From contig NW_027480438.1 of the NCBI RefSeq assembly GCF_051401765.1, positions 2,356,001 to 2,420,000 on the forward strand: a DNA stretch of 64,000 bases. Reading direction: 5' to 3'. How positions within the stretch are numbered: position 1 is the stretch's first letter; the number at the start of each line of letters is the position of its first letter. Both the position numbers and the translations under genes were made by a program. Origin of the DNA: Calliopsis andreniformis. Lineage: Eukaryota > Arthropoda > Insecta > Hymenoptera > Andrenidae. Below, piece by piece: positions 63,569 to 64,000 of this stretch. Under the pieces are notes generated by a model. It did not search any database. It was not told the origin of the DNA and was given only the letters and a program-made list of their open reading frames with translations.

Positions 63569-64000
63569 ACTCAAACCTCAATCCTCAACCCTCAGCCCTC
63601 ATCCTCCATCCTCAATCCTCAACCCTCAATCCTCAAACCTCAATCTTCAATCCTCGATACTCAATCTTGGATCCTCAATTCTCAATCCTCAATCTTCAAT
63701 CCTCAATACTCAGTCTTCAATCATCAATCCTCAATCCCCAATCCTCAATCCTTAATCCTCAATCTTCAATCCTCAATAACCAGTCCTCAATCTTCAATCC
63801 TCAATGCTCAATCTTCAATCCTCAATACTCAGTCCGCAATCCTCAATCCTCAATCATCAATCCTCAATCCTCAACCGTCTGTCCTCGTCCTCAATCCTCA
63901 GCCCTCAATCCTCAATCTGTAACCTCAATCCTCAACCGTCAGCCCTCGTCCTCAATCCTCAACCCTCAACCCTCAATCCTCAATCATCAATACTCAATCT

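Larger units (their letters stand above)
1..64000 (+). repeat. Heptanucleotide satellite array (TCAATCC)n filling the whole window
   Basis: Every line of the window is made of 7-bp units matching TCAATCC or one- to two-base variants such as TCAATCT, TCAATAC, TCAATAT, TCAAACC, TCAACCC, TCAGTCC, TCAATCG and TCAATTC. TCAA is the best-kept part and the following three bases vary most. Occasional 6- or 8-bp units (for example caatttcaatcc and aacactaatc) shift the phase. The array enters and leaves the window without a boundary, so its true length is unknown. The + strand is very poor in G. Such arrays are typical of eukaryotic constitutive heterochromatin; the function and host are not shown by the sequence. 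No stretch of 300 bases departs from this pattern. Confidence 0.98.
51700..64000 (+). repeat. Domain B: second array type with interspersed E elements
   Basis: The heptamer background is the same, but 21 copies of a ~31 bp element beginning aatagaatat appear at irregular spacings of about 240 to 750 bp, with wider gaps where A-type blocks intrude (51991-54354 and 59660-61249). Module P is absent. Variant heptamers are more diverse than in domain A. Copies of E follow a repeated order of subtypes (catggtt, cagtttt, caggatt and others), which shows that domain B also has a higher-order structure of about 3.4 to 3.5 kb. Confidence 0.88.
52819..64000 (+). repeat. Domain B duplication at offset 6.3-6.9 kb
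   Basis: The left copy 52819-55795 matches 59755-62690: the offset is 6936 at first and 6895 after a 41 bp deletion near 60330. The match resumes at about 56335 and 62691 (offset 6338, then 6352, then 6366) and continues to the window end. About 540 bp of the left copy are lost in the right copy. Confidence 0.86.
60596..64000 (+). repeat. Higher-order unit 20, partial, second copy of unit 19
   Basis: E elements at 61249, 61723, 62031 and 62269 match 54354, 54828, 55136 and 55374 at exactly 6895. After about 62691 the copy rejoins at offsets of 6338 to 6366, so roughly 540 bp of the first copy (about 55796-56335) are missing. The unit runs off the window. Confidence 0.85.

Noticed and set aside
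1..64000. CRISPR array
   Set aside because: The repeat unit is only 7 bp and there are no unique spacers of regular length; what looks like spacing is more of the same repeat. No cas genes are present.
1..64000. Telomeric repeat
   Set aside because: The unit TCAATCC/GGATTGA does not match CCCTAA, CCCTAAA or other common telomere motifs, and the higher-order structure with many variants is unlike telomeres.
1..64000. Cyanobacterial short tandemly repeated heptamers or another bacterial source
   Set aside because: Heptamer repeats are known in some cyanobacteria, but those I know of are short arrays between genes. Sixty-four kb without one gene is not expected in a bacterium. A eukaryotic source is inferred, not proven.
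1..64000. Genes on the - strand
   Set aside because: The consensus places TGA in each - strand frame every 21 bp, and no long open - strand frame exists.

Overview
The whole 64 kb window is satellite DNA, and I find no convincing gene in it. The basic unit is a 7-bp repeat, TCAATCC on the + strand (GGATTGA on the - strand), present in thousands of exact or slightly altered copies from the first base to the last. The + strand is made almost entirely of C, T and A. G appears only in variant heptamers, and CpG only in a few of those. No tRNA, rRNA, transposon, CRISPR array, terminator or promoter could be supported. An unbroken simple-sequence satellite of this size, with multi-kilobase higher-order repeats, suggests a eukaryotic heterochromatic block (pericentromeric, subtelomeric or a B/sex-chromosome block) in a long-read assembly. 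The sequence alone does not identify the species.

Open reading frames are a by-product of the repeat. Because 7 and 3 share no factor, 21 bp of the repeat read as the same heptapeptide, ILNPQSS, in all three + frames with no stop. Every - frame meets TGA once per 21 bp. This explains why every long ORF lies on the + strand, why all encode the same heptapeptide, and why small indels do not close them. The longest (32976-34262, 428 codons) is such an artefact.

Layout. Domain A (about 1-51700) is a nested higher-order repeat built from a few diagnostic variant modules. Module M ends in a tcatccctc variant and occurs 20 times in the window. Module P is cagacctcaaacatc, S is ctcagccccc, V is caacacacaacc, K is cttccaccctg, and D is a ~105 bp block usually doubled at 145 bp spacing. 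M-to-M spacings fall into classes of about 1.2, 1.6, 2.1, 2.4, 3.2, 3.4 and 4.1-4.2 kb. The 3436 bp class occurs four times exactly and once with one extra heptamer. Large blocks recur at constant offsets (1582, 6304, 11479, 20167, about 31650 and 7930 bp), and several chimeric junctions and private indels show how units were rearranged.

Domain B (about 51700-64000) is a second array type with the same heptamer background. It carries a distinct ~31 bp element E, beginning aatagaatat, 21 times and in ordered variants. Most copies contain an EcoRI site, and five form a perfect 7-bp-stem inverted repeat. I saw no E element in domain A. Blocks of A-type sequence (about 52580-53900 and 59755-60800) are embedded in B, and most of domain B is duplicated at an offset of about 6.3-6.9 kb. 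The modules do not cooperate as genes; they record repeated duplication, unequal exchange and local slippage.
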